In this document: positions 11,560-21,991 of the stretch, one piece after another
Numbering within the stretch: position 1 is the first letter of the stretch
Layout of the letters: each line of letters starts with the position of its first letter
From: Lactifluus volemus
Lineage: Eukaryota > Basidiomycota > Agaricomycetes > Russulales > Russulaceae
DNA: 64,000 bases
NCBI GenBank assembly: GCA_022376515.1
Contig: WTXI01000011.1
Location: forward strand, 372,001 to 436,000
Direction of reading: 5' to 3'
Made by a program: the position numbers and the translations under genes
The notes under the pieces: model-generated
The model's database searches: none
Told to the model about the DNA's origin: nothing
Seen by the model: only the letters and a program-made list of their open reading frames with translations

Positions 11560-12127
11560 ATGAAGCTCGTTAGGTGAGTAAAACCGATATACGAGTAGTT
11601 CATATTACAAGCCTTAAAAAATTCGCCGCATTCCATCCTCGTACCAGTTGTGGCTTGCCGAACCGACCGTTAACTTTCTATCCAGGTTCTTGATGAAATT
11701 GAACAATGAGACCGTGACTGTCGAGCTCAAAAACGGATCGGTGGTGCATGGGACAATAACAGGTGCGCTGACTGCTTCTTTCCATTTTGTTTTTTTTTCT
11801 TTTCTTTTCTTTGCTCACTCAACCCCTTTTCGCTTGTTGTTAGGTGTCGACATGCAAATGAATACGCATCTCAAAACGGTCAAGATGACAACGCGGAACC
11901 GGGAACCCGTCTCTCTCGATTCATTGTCCATTCGCGGCAACAACATCCGTTACTGCATCCTCCCCGACTCACTTCCTCTGGACACCCTCCTGGTGGATGA
12001 TGCACCCAAACCGAAGAATCGCAAAAAGGATGAGGCCCGTGGCAGAGGACGCGGTCGTGGACCAGGAGGTGGTGATCGCGGCCGTGGACGTGGTCGTGGT
12101 AGAGGTCGGGGACGGGGTGGTTTCTAA
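11560..12127 (+). CDS. SMD1: Small nuclear ribonucleoprotein Sm D1
   Basis: Core Sm-ring protein of spliceosomal snRNPs. Exons 11560-11573 (14 nt, MKLVR), 11686-11762 and 11844-12127 encode 124 residues. Sm motif 1 is [20 protein letters not shown] with [15 protein letters not shown], and motif 2 is [19 protein letters not shown]. The C-terminus is a run of RG repeats, the normal SmD1 tail that is arginine-methylated and bound by SMN. TATAAA lies just upstream of the ATG at 11552. Length and ends match SmD1 across eukaryotes, and no frame problem is present. The 14-nt first exon is decided by the conserved MKLVRFLMKL. Confidence 0.95.
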
Positions 12128-12347
12128 GCACACTCGTCATGTGAATGGTACGACAATTATTGCTCTAGCGGCCGTCTAGAAGCACAGTAAGTTACCAATG
12201 GATCGTTCGCGATCAAAAATATCTGGTATTGTGCCAATCAATGTTGTATCATCTCTCTTGTCGTCCAATTTAAATGTCGTCATCTCGTAACTTTTTGTCT
12301 AGTTGTTCTCTCTACATAATGAAGATAATGGGGACACCATGACTTTG

Positions 12348-13854
12348 TTACAGTTTCGTTTTGAGTACGGCCCAAGTGACAAGTAGCCCCATAATGCCAA
12401 CAGACCCCCATGCCCTGAGTAATCTCGTCAACGAATCTCCTGTCCCATCTGAGGGACTAGGCAGAACCTCAGTTAGTTCGTGCCCGTCTTCGCGACTTGC
12501 ACCCATCGGGTCAACTTGTACGAAAGGTGAAGGCGATGACGCATCACCATCCCTAGGATCAGCGGCCATGACTTCAGCATGAGCTACGCCACCAAAAAAG
12601 TCTGTGATTAGCGTTCGCTCGAGGGGTCTGTGGAACAGATCCAAGCGAACGCCTGGATGCGAACGAATAATTTCTGGATCATACTTGTCGAACTGGGTAC
12701 ATGCTATGTATCAGCAACGAATCTCGACCCCAAAGTAGTCGTAACGCCCACCAGATCTTTCATGCTTGTCATGCTGTCTTGTTGATACCCTCGAGATATT
12801 CAAGAACAAAATGTGTATAGCTGTCAATGACAGAAACGCCAACGTCTTCGTCGTTCTCATACTGGCGCGGGGTCATTGATATAGTTCGTCGAAAAGTGCC
12901 AACAACTCACCGAGTAAGAGCTCTCGTGAATCTCTGAAGAACCTGTCGCGAGGATATTGGGAGAGTAGAACTTGGAGAACATGGTGTTCGCTTGACATGT
13001 ATCGATCATAAAGAAAATCTCGTTGTACCTTTCCCAGACCATTTGTGAGTCCACCCATTGGCCGAGAGAAGAAAGACACCCATACCTCTTCTTTTGCCAC
13101 ATCTGCTCAAATGCATCCGCAATGTCAAACGCGCTAATTTCCTCACTATCCTGGAATTTCAAGAATTCGTCACCGCCGTGACCCGTCATGTACACAAAGA
13201 TGTTCGACCGGTCATCGGTCAGTAGGCGCTTTGACCGTGGTACGGAAGGCTCCACGCGACCTATCGAATGATTCTCGTCGTCAAGCCAAAGCGAAAGCCC
13301 CGAAAGAGAGAGCGTTTACCCGTCAAGAGACGTATAAAGTTCTCCACGGTGACCTCGTATCCGCGATAGTCGACCTCGATGTTGTCGCCGTAGAGGTCGA
13401 GCGCGTGGCCACGGTTAGCAAAGACGCACCCGGGGAAATGGTTGCGCGAATTGCATGCCACATCGTCGGCGAGCATGAGGATGATATTCGAGTCGGGTAT
13501 GCCGAGTCGTTTCACGGTGCGGTACCTGCATTTTTTGTTTTGGTGTGAGCGTTGACACTTCTTTCGGGGACAAGGGAAGCGCACATTCCCAATGTATTCG
13601 CCATATGCTATCGACAATGTTCAGAATGCGCAAAAAGGCATGTCAATACGACGTACGCGGTAGTTGAACCAGTACCGAGACGCGCAGACAAGTACCGCCC
13701 AATTGTTCGTGTGCGAACTCTCGGATGTTACTACAGATGCATTGCGGTTGAAGAATTCATTCACGGCGACTCCTTGGACGGTTTCAGTGTTTGCGGAATG
13801 GACGATTACAATGAGATAGAGAATAAGACCGAGGGGAAGTGTGTAAAGGCGCAT
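12348..13854 (-). CDS. GPI8: GPI-anchor transamidase catalytic subunit GPI8/PIG-K (one apparent 1-base loss)
   Basis: Cysteine protease subunit of the ER GPI transamidase, which swaps a C-terminal peptide for a GPI anchor. Seven exons: 13854-13657, 13607-13585, 13525-13320, 13260-13086, 13028-12911, 12861-12752, 12692-12348. An N-terminal hydrophobic signal ([15 protein letters not shown]) precedes [18 protein letters not shown]. The catalytic dyad is visible: His in [10 protein letters not shown] and Cys in [12 protein letters not shown] second hydrophobic segment near the C-terminus ([18 protein letters not shown]) is the expected membrane anchor. One base seems lost in exon 6 near 12776 after EGINKT; exons total 1175 nt and adding one gives 392 codons. 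The gene lies 121 bp downstream of the HCNGP-like stop and is convergent with SMD1. Confidence 0.92.
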
Positions 13855-13974
13855 TGTGCTCACTCTCGGGGCAAAACCGTGCCGTGGGGTGCAAGTGAGC
13901 TGTAAGCGCTCGTATATCGATATCCGGTCTCGTGCGTACACCAAGTAATAAAAAACAAAAAAACACTCATAAAA

Positions 13975-15273
13975 TCAACCCCACTGCCGTTTCCCCGATT
14001 CAATTCGTCCAACACTCCCTACGCCATACTGTGGGCCAAAGCGGCTCTTACGGGTCGGTCCACGAGTAGCCATCGAGTGGTGCTGGAGATAGGGATTGTT
14101 CGCGTCTGAACGAGACCCAGCAACCCTCTGTGAAACTGATGTTGTAGCAGCTGTTGTAAAGTCAATTCTGGCACGCTTGTTTGAGGGCTGGGCCGATTCT
14201 TGTTGCTCTGATCGAGCCTTTTGGTATGCCGCTTTGATCCATTCGCCGATGAAGGGTAGATTGTCGGGACCGATGTCACGCGTGCAGAATGAATCAGAAT
14301 CCGTTTCCGAGAGGACAATAACCATACGGGAGACGAGCCATGGAAGACGTTCCCGGGTGAAATCAACGACAGGATGTTCAGACCAGGATTCATATACAAG
14401 GCGAAGAAAGCAGACGAACCGATTTTGTCAGCAAACCAATCTTCCTGGACGTCATGTGGATCCCAAATTTCCTTGGGGAAATTCGTTGACCGTTCATCAA
14501 CATCGACAAACTCGACGAGTTTGGCGTAAAGATGTGGGTTACGGAAAGAACGATTGGACATGAGCGAGTCATTGAAATGCTTCGGTTGTTCTGGATCTCG
14601 CTTCAGGGCGTGGAATTGTGCAAGCTTGGCCTGAAGGGTGTATGTGAGAAACTGTAATGAGATGGTAATTGTTTCCGGTTGTACTTCGATAGCTGGATCA
14701 CAGGGTTCTACGGACGCTGCGGGTATTCCCCAATCGAGGACACCAGGTATTGGTGGCGGTCGAAGAAGGTCTCGAATCTTCATCAAATCGTTTGAAGATG
14801 GATCGCCTGACTTGTCGTCTGGCGGAGTGGAAGAACCTGATGCCTCGGCTGGGGTGGCAGATGACGATGGGGGTTCTGTATCCTCGACTAACCTCGAGCG
14901 GGGATGAGGCTTGGTGTGAACCGGGCGACGAATGATAATTTGAGATTTGGAGTTGACAGCAAGCCGTCGAGCTCGAAGTTTGCATGTAAGTTACTTTGGG
15001 TGGCGCTGGCAAGGACAATCTCGACCTACCTTCTGTAGAGGCATCATGGCCAGACTTTAGCGAGGAGTCCTGACGCAAATGGGGGGAACAGCCAGCCAAA
15101 GGGATACGGCGAAGACAAGGCCAGAAATGATGACTCTCACATTGTCTCCGTCAGGCCTTTCGGAATCACTTTGCGAATCGTCACCGTCGTATGAGACAAG
15201 ACCTGCAGAGGGTGAGATGATTTTCGGGTTGTGTAAGAATGAGAAATTTACCGTGGATAGTTTGACTTTTCAT
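13975..15273 (-). CDS. HCNGP/SAP30BP-like protein
   Basis: Six exons (15273-15252, 15202-15141, 15069-15030, 14971-14685, 14630-14420, 14231-13975) give 879 nt, 292 residues, with no disruption. It starts [16 protein letters not shown], a typical HCNGP opening. The conserved core is [30 protein letters not shown], then [19 protein letters not shown] and FPKEIWDP, ending in a basic tail. Human SAP30BP was named as a transcription cofactor and later linked to splicing of short introns; the role here is inferred from the family. The fourth intron (14684-14631) is 54 bp, in frame and stop-free, so retention would add 18 residues. The fifth is long (about 188 bp). Divergent from BUD13 with about 108 bp between starts. 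Confidence 0.88.
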
Positions 15274-15381
15274 TGAAGTTCACGTTCACGTCGAGGGTAA
15301 CCAGCGCGCGCTTTGTTGACCGCAGCTCTTTCCTCTCCCTCGCTCACACGTGACAAGCAAACCGACCGCTCTCTCATTGTC

Positions 15382-16420
15382 ATGTCCTCAATGCAAGCCT
15401 ATTTGGCAGAAAAGTACATGGCTGGTCCAAAAGCTGATGCCATACTATCCCGCACCACCACTAAAAAGAAAAAAAAGCGCAAACCTGATCCTGGTCCCAC
15501 CGGCGGACCCTCGACGATCATGGATGACGATGCAGGCTGGGGTGGCGCAGCAGATGTCATGGACATTGAGGAAGACGACGCGACCGAGGCAGTCGTCGCA
15601 TCGGATCGCGCATTCAAGAAGCGTCGCACGGAGCTCGGCGAGGGAGGTTCCGGTTGGGCCACCTTGCGGGAACCTACACCTCCGCCTCCCGCAGACGAGC
15701 AACCTGTTGTGGTTGAAACCGAGCCCTTCCGTGGTGGTTTGCTCACGAAGAAGCAGCTACGCACGCAGCTCCCTTCTTCTCATCGCCCATCGAACGAGGA
15801 AGAGGACTCCGAGGCCATGGCTGCAGCACAGGAGACTGTGTACCGCGATGCCTCGGGCAGGAAGATTGACATGAAACTGGAGAGGGCTGAGGCGGCACGC
15901 AAGAAGCGTGAACGTGAGGAGCGGGAGGCTCAGAAGATGGTGTGGGGTAAAGGCCTTGTACAGCGAGAAGAAGCGGAGAAGCGAAAACAGGAAGAGGACC
16001 GCATACGGCAACGTGGTTTTACGAGGTATGCAGATGACGAAGAACTGAATCGCTCGCAGAAGGATAAAGAGCGTTGGAACGACCCCGCTGCTGCGTTTGT
16101 GACGGTGCGTTTCTTCCCAAATCTTTCGCGTTATCCTGTTTCCGTTAATCCTTCTGATGACCTGCAGAAAACGAGGACAAAAGGCCCTCGGAAACCCGAG
16201 TACACGGGTCCCGCACCTCCCCCCAACCGGTTTGGCATCAAGCCTGGGTATAGGTGGGACGGTGTCGGTGAGTCTGAAGCTACTTGTTGCATTTCTACAC
16301 AATGGCTAAATACGTATTGCAGATAGAGGAAATGGATTTGAGAAAAAGTTCTTTCAAAAGCAGAACGAACGCAGACGGACTGGAGCGCAAAGCCATGTCT
16401 GGAGTGTCGAGGACATGTAG
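15382..16420 (+). CDS. BUD13: BUD13/CWC26 pre-mRNA splicing factor
   Basis: Component of the RES complex (with Pml1 and Snu17) that acts in splicing and retention of pre-mRNA. Exons 15382-16104, 16168-16267 and 16323-16420 encode 306 residues. The start MSSMQAYLAEKYMAGPKADA is the family N-terminus. A Lys-rich basic patch, an acidic stretch and a long charged helix (residues ~160-230) follow. The C-terminal signature is YTGPAPPPNRFGIKPGYRWD, then GNGFEKKFFQKQNERR and HVWSVEDM. An upstream in-frame TTG at 15313 is not used as start because it lacks similarity. Intact frame. Confidence 0.93.
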
Positions 16421-17657
16421 ATTTGATGTGAAACCGTGCGTGTCCTCACGTTGTTTCGGTGTCAGTCAACCATATGCAACAATTAACACCAGAATTTTCA
16501 TTAATTCACCACCTCAAACAGAACCATTGCTTGGAGTGTTACCTCCGCCAGGTGGTTTAAATCGTCATCCAGTCGAGGGACATGGGTCATGTTAGGACAC
16601 GGCCGACGCACTGTAATGAAGATTGTGGCCATCGCCACCAACCACCAAAGGGAATGCAGCTTGGGAAATAGCAGGTGGGCGTGTAGGGCTGCTAGTCTGA
16701 TTACGAGTTCCTGCGCATTTACTATTAGTATAGTTAAGACGGTACTAGATGTTAATTGTAATACTGAAGCTCTGTGTTGCGCTCGTACGAGTTCATTATT
16801 GGAGTGGTTTGCACCCGTTGGCTGCGTGTGCAATACGAGGCATTATAATTGGTCTTGCTTGGTGGAATAAATGCACATTCTTGTTCGGAATAATCGTTTT
16901 ATACGTATGACTGAACTTTCTTCGTCGCTACGACAAGCCCATACCCTTATGATGTGGCGCAACATAACATGTACAGTAGGGTTCCGAGACGCACCATTAT
17001 TGCCATCACAAGGCAAGCACTTATTACCACCAAGTTAGCAGTGTTGTAGGAATTTGCCCAAAACATTTCTACTATTTTACTCTGACATAAAAGAAGACTT
17101 TCGTAACTTTTGAGCTTGTATTAATTGGTCCTACCTGAGAAAAGGAAACGGGAAAAAGAATGAAGGTCTGAGATAAGCCACCACAAACAATTGGATTGCA
17201 AAGTGCGATGAGACGGGAGGCCAGGGATGTAAAATAAGGGGGGTGTCACTGGCATGTAGGACCTGTAAAAGAGCAGGGTGTTTGCGGGTGTAGCACACCA
17301 GCCACTTTTGATGAGATGGTAGGTTCCTCTTACACTTATCACATTTATCCGACTTTTTCAACTTGCATGAGCTGAACAGGTTCATTCAAGTGTAAAAAGG
17401 GTAGTGCGGGTTACTGATGCTTTACGAGCCCCAGTGGTTCTGGCCGTCTTGGAAGAAGACTTACATCATCAAACAGCGACATTTGTATTTGGCGCTCATG
17501 CCAGTGAACATATCTTCATCCCCACATTACGGTTCATTGTGTAAAGGATTGCTATGCTCCCTTCCGTTGAGATGGTCATTGGCGGTGAGTGAGCTTAGAG
17601 TCATCAGAAGCTGCTGTAACACACCTAATATGTTTCCGGATAGCTGGAGTTATCCTG
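16421..17657. other. Intergenic, nothing recognised
   Basis: About 1.2 kb between BUD13 and the AAA ATPase. Frames of up to 110 codons occur on both strands without motifs or credible splice chains. No tRNA boxes were found. An upstream exon of the ATPase gene could lie in the last few hundred bases. Confidence 0.45.
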
Positions 17658-17717
17658 ATGTCAAAATGGCAGGTGAGACAACGTTCACATCCACAAATTT
17701 AAAGGTCTGCACGAATC

Positions 17718-19233
17718 ATGCTGATCCATGTCAACGTCATTGTTCAGAAGGCTCTCATGATCTCAAAGCATGTTAGAGCGCAGCCGATCGAAGCGCTGAA
17801 GAGGCTAGGACATGAGAAGCTGGCATTTGATGAATATGAAAGTGTGTTCACGTATTCTTGCCTGCGCTTGTTGCAAACTTCCCATATTCCCCCAGAACGA
17901 ATCGCATCCGAGGTAGTCCACCCAGACGATATCGGTGTTAAATTTACAGGTATGTCTTGTAGGCTTGTATGAGCACGTTCCTCACCTCGAGCCCGTACTA
18001 CGGTAGATATTGGTGGCCTGGAAGATATCATATCTTCATTAAAAGAAACCGTCATCATCCCACTGCTATGTCCCAACCTCTTTCGTTCGTCATCTTCTTT
18101 GTTAGCGGCACCCAGTGGTGTGCTTCTTTATGGGCCGCCAGGGTGTGGTAAAACGATGCTCGCCAAAGCCATTGCGAAGGAGTCGGGCGCCACCTTCATC
18201 AACATTACGGCATCCGTCTTGACAAGTAAATGGTTTGGCGAATCGAATAAATTAGTTGCCGGTTTGTTCAGCGTAGCGCGGAAGACGCAGCCCAGCATTA
18301 TCTTCATAGATGAGATTGACTCATTCCTACGAGAGCGTAGCCAGAATGATCACGAAGCAACTGCAATGATGAAAGCAGAATTCATGACGTATGTGTTCTT
18401 TTCTACAATGGTACAGGTGTCTCAATTTCACCCAAGTTTTTGGGATGGCCTTCTCTCGGGCTCGGATCGTATAGTAGTACTAGGCGCCACGAACAGGATT
18501 CAAGATATTGATTCAGCATTCCTTAGGCGAATGCCAAAACAATTTCCTCTTTCCTTGCCTGATACTGCCCAGCGCGAGAAGATACTTTCATTGGTAAGTT
18601 GATTCCCACGTGCTGTCATATCACAGGACTGGTGCTTTTTTCAGCATTGCTCCCATGCATCTCCCCATTGCATGCTCCCATAACTTGTTTACTTGTATGA
18701 CTAACTAACATTCGTCCCAGATCCTCAAAGATGTCCCTCTTGCTCCTAAATTTCCTATGCGCACTCTGGCCGAGTTTTCTGATGGGAAATCTGGATCAGA
18801 CTTGAGGGAATTGTGTCGAAATGCGAGCATGATACCTGCCCGTGAGATTATACGCAATGCCCGTGGGGACGTCACACATCTTGCGCGGCGTGGTCGAGAA
18901 CAGGTATGTCTGCGTTTTTCTGAGCTGGTTCATCTAATTGCGTGTCCTGCCCAGGGCTTTGATCTGCGTCCGCTTACGATCGAGGACTTCTTTGATTCAG
19001 ACCCTTCGATGCCTATTAGTGATGATGTAAGGAATGCCCACCACTGTGATGCAAACGCTTTATCTTCAGCCTCCCGAGTTCCCTCTTTTACCCCTTCTCA
19101 CTCGATTGATGTCCAGACCAGTCCAATGCCTCAGACTACCATTTTCGACAAGGTTCTTTCACTAGGCGGTATTGCCGTGTCCCTTCTATTTGCTGCTTTT
19201 GCTTATATTGTTTCAAAACTGTTCAATTCGTAG
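17718..19233 (+). CDS. Msp1/ATAD1-like AAA ATPase with C-terminal membrane segment
   Basis: Six exons (17718-17841, 17896-17949, 18007-18388, 18437-18593, 18721-18903, 18955-19233) give 1179 nt, 392 residues, in frame. The Msp1 pre-domain ([36 protein letters not shown]) leads into a complete AAA module: Walker A GPPGCGKT, pore loop near SKWFGES, Walker B IIFIDEID, sensor LGATNR, arginine-finger region FLRRMPKQF, sensor-2 [11 protein letters not shown]. Known Msp1/ATAD1 extract misplaced tail-anchored proteins from mitochondria and peroxisomes and carry an N-terminal membrane helix. None is seen here; instead a ~21-residue hydrophobic helix ([18 protein letters not shown]) lies 5 residues before the end. 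An alternative first exon at 17658-17672 (MSKWQ, good GTGAGA donor) also lacks a helix. So this may be a paralogue with a tail anchor. Confidence 0.82.
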
Positions 19234-19724
19234 CCTTACTTCTGTGCCCGTCTTTAACGCGTTTGTGTTTGATGGCTGTGTCTTTAAACTGTAATAAAAA
19301 ACATATACGTAGATGTGTTGCGAACCATCACCCAGTCTCTCCTTTTTGTTCTAGCTCGTTCCAACCTCTTATAGAGTTCTCAAAACTCGTTGATACGTCT
19401 CCACCATCGGGGCCCGTTGTTTCGCGTCGGCCATAAGTTTTCTCGTCTACCCACTTAACTCTCAGTCCCCACTCGCTTCCTTTTCCCCCCTTCCCCAAAA
19501 ATTCACTCATGGATGCCCAGGTCCACCCATACAACATATTCCATGGACTCAGTCCATCTTGCAATGTATTTTTCTGGCTTCTCAACTGGCCCACTGATGA
19601 ATGTGCCAAGGTGCAAACCTGTCCCCTTTTCCTCAATTCAGAAGCTAGATATGACAGATTGAGGGGGAGTATTGGCTGGCAATTTGTCTATACACTATAG
19701 AAGATCCAGGTCCTAGTGAACCAG
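19234..19724. other. Intergenic
   Basis: Spacer after the AAA ATPase gene. An aataaa-like word lies at 19293-19299, a plausible polyadenylation signal. The short frames present show no motif. Confidence 0.4.
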
Positions 19725-19795
19725 GACCAGATGGCTCAGTGGTAGAGCATCTGGTATATATCCAGGAGGTCCTGGGTTCAATCCCCAGTTAACTC
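19725..19795 (+). other. tRNA-like element (degenerate tRNA or SINE head)
   Basis: A 71-nt segment with an intact internal RNA polymerase III promoter: A box TGGCTCAGTGG and B box GGTTCAATCCC. The D arm (GCTC/GAGC), an anticodon stem (TCTGG/CCAGG) and the T arm (CTGGG/CCCAG) all pair. However, the 7-nt acceptor arms (gaccaga and ttaactc) pair at only a few positions, and the anticodon loop TATATAT has no T at position 33. So it cannot be a normal tRNA. Just upstream, 19704-19714 repeats part of the anticodon-arm sequence and pairs with 19721-19728. A tRNA pseudogene or the head of a SINE fits best. Confidence 0.6.
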
Positions 19796-19879
19796 TCTGT
19801 AGCAAATCATATGATGCGATAACTCCATAATGTAACACACATCAGCAAGTCTATATGATAACATCAACATGGGACATAC

Positions 19880-20965
19880 ATGTCCGGCTAGTTCTGTCAC
19901 CACTGCCAGTGGGATATTCAAAGGGGGCTCAGATCGACAGCGATGACTGATTTCACAATCGGCAAGTCGGCTACGGGAAGGACAAAGGTCAAATACCTGG
20001 ACGATGGTCAAGCGAAATCCCAATTTGCACCCCTCGGTCCTTCGGACTAGACACGACCCACCAACTGTCGTGCGACACTGCGATACAAAGGACGTAGCCC
20101 TTGATCATACATATGTTTTACATCATGAATATAACACCAGAAATTGACGAGGCCGTACTCTGCGTCCAAGAAGAGTCTTCGTACACGCAGTTGAGACCTC
20201 ATCGCTCAGTTGGCTGACAGAGAAATGAGATGCCCTGCACGAGGGCCGTGCTTTGGTGTATTTGCCAGTGATTTCTCAACATCTCAAATACCTGAGCGTC
20301 TTGTCCAGACTCCAGCTCACCCATTGGGAGTGAATGCGACGCTGTAAACGCGGTCCTCGTGTCCTCTCAGGCGCTCAATCAGCTGACCAAGTGTATCGTC
20401 CCAAACCCGTATGGTGTTGTTTAGCAAACCCGCCGCGAGGAAGGTCTCATCGGGTGACATTGCGACACTGCTCACGCTCGAGTCGACCGTTCCGGCGTCA
20501 TGGTCTGCATATCCCAACTACGTATCGCACGATTGGATATATAAGCAAGTGCCATCGGAAGCGGAGTCAAGAGCGTAAATCTGCCAAGCGTGCCTGTCAA
20601 AGATGTTGCGGGTGTGCCGTTTGGCAATGTCTCAGATCTGTGTTTCAGGGAGTGGAATGGATTAATTAGAGAACCTGTTGAGATAAGGACACTCGATTGC
20701 CAGTACTTGCGGAGATACTTTCCATCTACGGGAACTTGAAACAGCTGACAAGGCTGTCTCCACGCGTCAGCGATATAAGAAGCATGAAAGGAGCCCATAA
20801 ATTGTACCTTTCATGATGAAGCGTATGTACAGAGTTGCTGTCGACTGCGCGCGTTTAATGTTTGGATTGAAATAGAAAACCAGTGATTGCTGCATTTCTA
20901 AACGTCAAGTTCGTCCAAAAAGTTGCTCTTCTCGCCTGTATCGTTGCGATCTGCCAGTAAGGACA
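19880..20965 (-). pseudogene. Partial, decayed duplicate of TUP1
   Basis: This region lines up piece by piece with the intact TUP1 gene at 21992-24502. The first part (20965-20810) matches the region before the WD repeats, including the words tcatgatgaagcgt and aagttgctcttctcgcct. The WD part is clear: [46 protein letters not shown]. Next comes a damaged copy of the last repeats (around 20010-20090), then the last intron and C-terminal exon region to about 19880. There are in-frame stops, internal deletions (several WD repeats are missing) and many substitutions. Unlike the one-base losses elsewhere, this is true decay. It sits downstream of TUP1 in the same orientation, which suggests an old tandem duplication. 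Confidence 0.8.
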
Positions 20966-21030
20966 TTGTTGCCAGTTACCATGTCACGGCCTGAGAATGA
21001 CTGGGATGTCTTCCCCAGTCCTTGTCTTTT

Positions 21031-21724
21031 TTAATCACCATCCCAGATCGTGATGAAATCAACAATTGAGACAATGATCGCAACTGTGGAGACACTGTCG
21101 AAAATCTCATCTTTGAATGTGCGAGTCCTATGGGTTTGGGTCAGCCTTTCACCATCGTGATTTACTGGCCCCGACGAATTCCTATTGCCATTGTTATTAC
21201 CACTACTCACATGTTGGCTAGACATTTTGAAAGTATGGAGGAACAGAGCAATGAAATTTAACATGGGTTCCCTGTGTTGTATGTCATCAAACGTAATTTT
21301 AGCTTCGGTCGTCCAGAGTCCGACCCATGCGTTCTCACGCGTGCCCTCTACGGTACCGGGGAAACGCGACCTCACATTGATCCCATGTGGGGTTCAATAC
21401 CGCTCTGAATCGACAGACGTGCGCCCCGAAGAGGCGACAGAGAGGTTCTCCACATTCCAGTTTGAAACTCGAAACTATCACCAATAAAAAGAGAGCGCAG
21501 CCGTGTGAAATCTCACTTGTTTGACCATGGGTGGGTATGTAGAACGAAGGGTGAAATTCTCCACTGATCGTCTGCGAGTCTGTAGAATGATCTTGTAGGT
21601 GCCTTGTCGTAACAAAGGCGATATTTAAAAATACTAGTAGGGAAGAAGAACGAGCTAGAATATAAAGTGACATTGTGCAATAATTTTGGGGTGACAGAGC
21701 CATTGCAACAAGATGACGACACGT
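21031..21724 (-). CDS. Hypothetical small protein
   Basis: Possible multi-exon gene between TUP1 and its decayed copy. It begins MALSPQNYCTMSLYILARSS, a mildly hydrophobic start, and has a candidate GTGAGATTT...GATAG intron near 21517-21476. It continues with frames such as VGLWTTEAKITFDD and MSSQHVSSGNNNGNRNSS, and ends in a hydrophobic stretch TVAIIVSIVDFITIWDGD. I do not recognise the family and the frames change more than once, so exon boundaries are uncertain. A membrane-associated or secreted protein is possible; non-coding is also possible. Confidence 0.3.
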
Positions 21725-21991
21725 TGTATGTCTAGACAAACATGATCGATAGCTTATATACATTCGCGGCCCTTGTTACCCTACCCCTCTGGATCTTGCA
21801 TCCTATCACCTATCACAAACAAGTATGGCTGAGAATTTAACAGGCAGAGGAAGCAAGAAAGGCCGATAAAATTGTGTTACGGCTGTACACGAAAAGTGGA
21901 GTAAAAAAATTGTTGTGCACAAACAAGGCAGTTACGCGGACAACCAAAACAAAACATATCATACGGTATTATAGCTCCCTGATACAATTCA

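Noticed and set aside
15757..16302. 181-codon minus-strand frame opposite BUD13
   Set aside because: Antisense of the charged BUD13 helix; no motif.
16501..16870. Opposed frames of 110 and 93 codons after BUD13
   Set aside because: No domain, no splice partners, no similarity that I recognise; likely chance.
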